Part shown: positions 15,905-18,507 of the stretch, piece after piece
How the letters are laid out: the number at the start of each line of letters is the position of its first letter
Position numbering within the stretch: position 1 is the first letter of the stretch
Source: JAWVZH01 sp033722295
GTDB lineage: Bacteria > Bacteroidota > Bacteroidia > Chitinophagales > Saprospiraceae
Direction of reading: 5' to 3'
Assembly: GCA_033722295.1 (NCBI GenBank)
Contig: JAWVZH010000048.1
Coordinates: 1 to 18,507 of the forward strand
Length of the DNA stretch: 18,507 nt
The notes under the pieces: model-generated
Seen by the model: only the letters and a program-made list of their open reading frames with translations
The model's database searches: none
Told to the model about the DNA's origin: nothing
Program-made: the position numbers and the translations under genes

Positions 15905-16531
15905 ATGCCTCTGACACCTCAACGGATCAAACGTTTAGAGGAAGTTGCACTTCGTCGTCAACTTGATTTCACGGTTATTTTGGAGAATGTTCACGATCCG
16001 CATAATTTGGGAGCAGTAATGCGAACTTGTGATAGTATAGGCGTTGCAGAGGTTCATGTGATATATACCGATCCGAGGTTGGATAATGAGAACCTCAAAT
16101 TAGGCAAGAGATCTTCAGCTGGCACTCGAAAATGGGTGGATGTTTTCCTGTACCGGGATATCGATAGCTGTCTGGAAAAATTTACGGATTATCAAATTCT
16201 GGGGGCTTATCTCGATGAGAGTTCTCCATCTCTCTACTCTCTTGACCTTACTGTTCCCACAGCGCTGGTATTCGGAAACGAGCATGAGGGACTGAGCGAT
16301 GAATTGAGACAGAGGACGGATGGATCCTTCTTCATTCCGCAGGTCGGTATGGTCAAGAGTCTCAATATTTCAGTTGCCTGTGCCGTCTCTCTTTATGAAA
16401 CTCTCAGGCAGAGGCAAAAAGCAGGTTTGTATGATAAAACTGACCTGTCGGAACGTAGTGATCTATTGCAAGCGTATATCGACAGAGAGGGTGACAAATT
16501 TTACGGTATGGAGCCAAAGAATAACAAGTGA
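15905..16531 (+). CDS. trmH: TrmH-family tRNA (guanosine-2'-O)-methyltransferase
   Basis: I start at ATG 15905 (208 residues), 4 bases after the lipoprotein stop. An upstream in-frame ATG at 15824 would overlap that gene by 77 bases and adds 27 residues unlike the family. This SPOUT methyltransferase should use SAM to make Gm18 in tRNA. Motif 1 is NVHDPHNLGAVMRTCDSIG (29-47) with the catalytic Arg R40, motif 2 is VFGNEHEGLS (122-131) with E126, and motif 3 is IPQVGMVKSLNISVACA (144-160) with N154. The C-terminal helix LRQRQKAGLYD follows the TrmH pattern. The compact length and absence of an N-terminal RNA-binding extension favour TrmH over RlmB. A hairpin terminator formed by a palindromic repeat lies about 40 bases downstream. 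Confidence 0.9.
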   Translation: MPLTPQRIKRLEEVALRRQLDFTVILENVHDPHNLGAVMRTCDSIGVAEVHVIYTDPRLDNENLKLGKRSSAGTRKWVDVFLYRDIDSCLEKFTDYQILGAYLDESSPSLYSLDLTVPTALVFGNEHEGLSDELRQRTDGSFFIPQVGMVKSLNISVACAVSLYETLRQRQKAGLYDKTDLSERSDLLQAYIDREGDKFYGMEPKNNK

Positions 16532-16554
16532 TGAAGCGTGTGGACTGAGGATGT

Positions 16555-16586
16555 ACCCTTGGAGGGTGTAGGGACCCTTGGAGGGT
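16555..16586. repeat. Palindromic repeat array 1 (two copies)
   Basis: Two identical copies of the 13-base palindrome ACCCTTGGAGGGT (arms ACCCT and AGGGT, centre TGG) lie at 16555-16567 and 16574-16586. They are separated by GTAGGG, giving a 19-base period. The same unit recurs four times at 16800-16869. The second copy is extended by flanking bases into a longer hairpin. Confidence 0.95.
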
Positions 16587-16592
16587 CCTTTT
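16570..16592 (+). terminator. Probable intrinsic terminator downstream of trmH, made from a repeat unit
   Basis: The second palindrome is lengthened to GGACCCT / AGGGTCC (16572-16578 with 16582-16588), a perfect 7-bp stem with a TGG loop. It is followed by TTTT (16589-16592). It lies 40 bases after the trmH stop and fits a terminator, although the T run is short. Confidence 0.55.
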
Positions 16593-16725
16593 AAGGCTAC
16601 TGGTTTCTGACAAATGGAATAAGTACCTCCAGGATGGAATCCCCTCTAGACTAAATGAATATGCTATTGTTGTGCAGAAATACTGAATAATCGTGGTTCT
16701 GGCGGCAGACACCTCTAGTGATCAA
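16591..16725 (+). pseudogene. Putative remnant of an IS200/REP-associated Y1 (HUH) transposase
   Basis: Between the two palindrome arrays, one frame reads LLVSDKWNKYLQDGIPSR, then LNEYAIVVQKY, a TGA at 16684-16686, then IIVVLAADTSSDQ. This fits the N-terminal core of IS200/IS605-type Y1 transposases, where a KYR-K-L---I--R--E block is followed about 21 residues later by the Asp-His of the DHxH metal motif. The spacing from the Glu of LNE to the Asp of DQ is 21 residues, which equals the spacing in the IS200-like sequences I remember. The His is replaced by Gln, a stop interrupts the frame where Trp may have stood, and no start or catalytic Tyr region remains. If the call is right the gene is dead. 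The match is from memory and short, so it could be chance. Confidence 0.4.
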
Positions 16726-16780
16726 TAAATGAATTGGTGAAGTAGTGCGATTTACGTTTTTATTTATTCTGATTCATCTT

Positions 16781-16800
16781 CCACAGAGATCCCACAGAGA
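16781..16800. repeat. Short direct repeat abutting array 2
   Basis: CCACAGAGA occurs at 16781-16789 and 16792-16800, separated by TC (11-base period). The last A is also the first base of the first palindrome in array 2. Two copies this short could be chance. Confidence 0.5.
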
Positions 16801-16869
16801 CCCTTGGAGGGTGTAGGGACCCTTGGAGGGTATAGAGACCCTTGGAGGGTGTAGGGACCCTTGGAGGGT
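16800..16869. repeat. Palindromic repeat array 2 (four copies, 19-base period)
   Basis: Four identical copies of ACCCTTGGAGGGT start at 16800, 16819, 16838 and 16857, exactly 19 bases apart. The spacers are GTAGGG, ATAGAG and GTAGGG. Each copy can form a small hairpin in DNA or RNA on either strand. The array lies 31 bases after the stop of the minus-strand aminotransferase gene. Confidence 0.95.
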
Positions 16870-16900
16870 ATGTTGGCACTATCAACAGACTTCACTCAGG

Positions 16901-18088
16901 CTATTTCAATTCATTAACGGCCTCTTTAATTCTCTTCAGTGCCTCTCTGATCTCCGAATCCGAGGCCGCATAAGACAACCTGATACACTCGGGAGCGCCA
17001 AAAGCGGCACCATCAACGATGGCAACGTGGGCCTTTTCAAGGCAATGCATAGCAAGGTCAAACGAATTATGGATGACACCTTTCTCGTGTCGTTTTCCGA
17101 AAAGAGCGCTTACATCAGGAAATATATAAAATGCACCCTGGGGCAGATGACAATTAAATCCCGGAATTTCACGAACGAGTGAGATCACCAGATCTCTTCT
17201 TTTTTCGAAGGCAGCCTTCATCTTCATAGTGGGTGTCAGATCCGATTCGAGAGCATGGGCAGCGGCAATCTGCCCAAACGCAGTCGCACCGGAGGTGAAC
17301 TGTCCCTGTATTTTGATACATGCCTTGGCTATTTGTTCTGGTGCTCCGATGTAACCGAGTCTCCATCCTGTCATCGCAAAACCTTTGGAAAAACCATTTA
17401 CCGTCACCGTACGATCCTTCATATTTTCGAGTCCCGCAAAACTTATATGCTCCTTGGTAAAGTTTATGTATTCATAGATCTCATCACTGACCACCACGAC
17501 CTCAGGATAAGAATTTAGCACATCGGCAAGTCCTTGTAACTCATCTTTCGAATAGACGGAACCAGTGGGGTTGCAAGGAGATGAAAAGATCAAGCCCCGC
17601 GTCTTTGGCGTCAGGACCTTCTTCAACTGCTCTGGTGTGACCTTGAAATCTTGATCAACGCCGGCTTTCACAGGAACGGGTATTCCACCAGCAAGCTTGA
17701 TTATCTCGTAATAACTGACCCAATAAGGACTCAGCATGATGACTTCGTCACCCGGATTTATCACGGACAAAATGACATTGGCAATGGATTGTTTGGCGCC
17801 ATTGGAGACCACGATTTGATCGACGGAATAATCCAGGTTGTTATCTCTTGAAAACTTCCTTGATATGGCCTCTCGCAACACGAGTTCACCTGGTACTGGA
17901 GTGTACTTAGTATGTCCTTCGTCAAGAGCTTTCTTAGCTGCGCCCTTTATGTGCTCAGGGGTGTCGAAATCTGGTTCTCCCAGGCTCAGATTGATAACAT
18001 TAATGCCTTTGGACTTGAGCTCTCTTGCCTTTTGGGCCATCATGATCGTGGCCGATTCGGTCATTTGATTTATTCTATCTGAGATCAC
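16901..18088 (-). CDS. Class I PLP-dependent aminotransferase, aspartate aminotransferase type Ib
   Basis: This 395-residue fold-type I aminotransferase most likely interconverts aspartate plus 2-oxoglutarate and oxaloacetate plus glutamate; related enzymes also act on prephenate or aromatic amino acids. Visible residues are G37-E38 in LSLGEPDF, the KYTPVPGE block (61-68), N173 in SPCNPTG, D202 and Y205 in SDEIYEY, the PLP lysine K235 in NGFSKGFAMTGWRLGY, and R370 in IRLSYA for the substrate carboxylate. The start is GTG at 18086-18088: the next residues ISDRINQM match the usual N-terminus of this family, whereas the first ATG (residue 9) would lose part of it. It lies 93 bases from the upstream T9SS gene, beyond that gene's terminator. 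The 3' end faces the palindrome arrays. Confidence 0.93.
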   Translation of the reverse strand: MISDRINQMTESATIMMAQKARELKSKGINVINLSLGEPDFDTPEHIKGAAKKALDEGHTKYTPVPGELVLREAISRKFSRDNNLDYSVDQIVVSNGAKQSIANVILSVINPGDEVIMLSPYWVSYYEIIKLAGGIPVPVKAGVDQDFKVTPEQLKKVLTPKTRGLIFSSPCNPTGSVYSKDELQGLADVLNSYPEVVVVSDEIYEYINFTKEHISFAGLENMKDRTVTVNGFSKGFAMTGWRLGYIGAPEQIAKACIKIQGQFTSGATAFGQIAAAHALESDLTPTMKMKAAFEKRRDLVISLVREIPGFNCHLPQGAFYIFPDVSALFGKRHEKGVIHNSFDLAMHCLEKAHVAIVDGAAFGAPECIRLSYAASDSEIREALKRIKEAVNELK

Positions 18089-18114
18089 CGGGATGATAAT
18101 TCTGTTGTTTACTA

Positions 18115-18161
18115 AAATAAAAAACCCTGAAGGACTTCACATTGCAGTGCCTTCAGGGTTT
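18115..18161 (-). terminator. Strong intrinsic terminator of the T9SS cargo gene
   Basis: A perfect 12-bp stem pairs AAACCCTGAAGG (18122-18133) with CCTTCAGGGTTT (18150-18161). The 16-base loop can form a further CAC/GTG pair set. On the minus strand the stem runs straight into a T-rich tract (TTTTTTATTTT). It lies about 20 bases after the stop at 18182. Confidence 0.9.
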
Positions 18162-18181
18162 AAAGCTAAAAGATTTAAAAA

Positions 18182-18507
18182 TTATTTGATCACATTCAGG
18201 GATCTAGTTGTAAACTCATCATTCACCCAGATCTGAATCTGGTAAACACCTGCATTCATATTGCCGAGGTCAACAGGGAAGGTATATGATCCGGAGATCT
18301 TGCCATAATCTCTGGAAGCGACTATACCGCCAAGAGAATTAATGACGTCGATCCGCACATTGGAACCTTCAGCTAGGTCGAGTTCAACAAATGTCTGATT
18401 GAGTGCAGGATTGGGATAAACGTTCAGGTCATTAATGACTTGAATGTCATCGCTAGAAGTGGTCATTTCAAAACCGTTATCTATGGCTTCCTGCAGAGAC
18501 ACCTCTG
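18182..18507 (-). CDS. C-terminal end of a T9SS type A sorting-domain protein (cut by window edge)
   Basis: The frame is open to the right edge, so the passenger domain is off-window; a GTG at 18500-18502 is an internal Val, not a start. The visible ~107 residues consist of a short linker (IDNGFEMTTSSDD) and a complete T9SS type A domain. It opens LNVYPNPALNQTFVELDL, contains VRIDVINSLGGIV and NMNAGVYQIQIWV, and closes TTRSLNVIK. The protein is therefore exported by the type IX system. What it does cannot be told from this part. A strong terminator follows, separating it from the aminotransferase gene. Confidence 0.88.
   Translation of the reverse strand, partial: EVSLQEAIDNGFEMTTSSDDIQVINDLNVYPNPALNQTFVELDLAEGSNVRIDVINSLGGIVASRDYGKISGSYTFPVDLGNMNAGVYQIQIWVNDEFTTRSLNVIK

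Larger units (their letters stand above)
16532..16900. other. Gene-free region between convergent trmH and aminotransferase genes
   Basis: This 369-base stretch contains no intact gene that I can support. It holds two palindromic repeat arrays, a direct repeat and the possible transposase remnant, each listed separately. Genes on both sides point into it, so it is a convergent 3' region where inserted repeats would do little harm. Confidence 0.85.

Noticed and set aside
16800..16869. CRISPR array
   Set aside because: The repeat is only 13 bases and the spacers are 6 bases and nearly identical; there are no cas genes.

Overview
The window looks like chromosomal DNA of a member of the Bacteroidota. 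Two proteins end in type IX secretion (T9SS) type A sorting domains. Promoter-like sites follow the Bacteroidota pattern TAnnTTTG. NusB has the long form typical of this phylum, and a tandem DUF1599 protein is coupled to a BT_3928-type membrane protein. Base composition is moderate. Saprospiria-like or Cytophagia-like bacteria are plausible hosts, but the sequence alone does not settle the class. No rRNA, tRNA, CRISPR array or phage gene was seen.

Layout. (1) 1-594, minus: the N-terminal part of an M28-family zinc peptidase lipoprotein, running off the left edge. (2) 665-6218, minus: an apparent envelope operon read from a clear promoter at about 6250. It encodes a 1003-residue TPR protein, a plug-less outer-membrane beta-barrel (4-base ATGA overlap) and a small Cys-rich T9SS cargo (11-base gap), and ends at a hairpin terminator. 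(3) 6433-9788, minus: four nested genes read DMT-family transporter, YigZ/IMPACT protein, coaE, rocD, with overlaps of 1, 4 and 11 bases. (4) 9826-11906, plus: a two-domain DUF1599 protein and a BT_3928-type DoxX-like membrane protein, overlapping by 4 bases. (5) 11997-16531, plus: nusB, then guaA behind a promoter so close to its ATG that the mRNA may be leaderless, then a PBP1-like lipoprotein and a TrmH tRNA methyltransferase. (6) 16532-16900: the only gene-free stretch over 300 bases. It holds two arrays of a 13-base palindrome at exact 19-base spacing, around what looks like a decayed IS200/REP-associated Y1 transposase fragment. (7) 16901-18088, minus: a class I aminotransferase of the aspartate type. 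(8) 18182-18507, minus: the C-terminal end of a T9SS cargo protein with a strong terminator.

Most genes are housekeeping: GMP synthesis, CoA synthesis, ornithine and aspartate transamination, rRNA antitermination and tRNA 2'-O-methylation. The parts that merit follow-up are the TPR/barrel/secreted-protein operon, the DUF1599/BT_3928 pair, and the palindrome arrays around a transposase remnant, which have the layout of a degenerate REP/RAYT locus.
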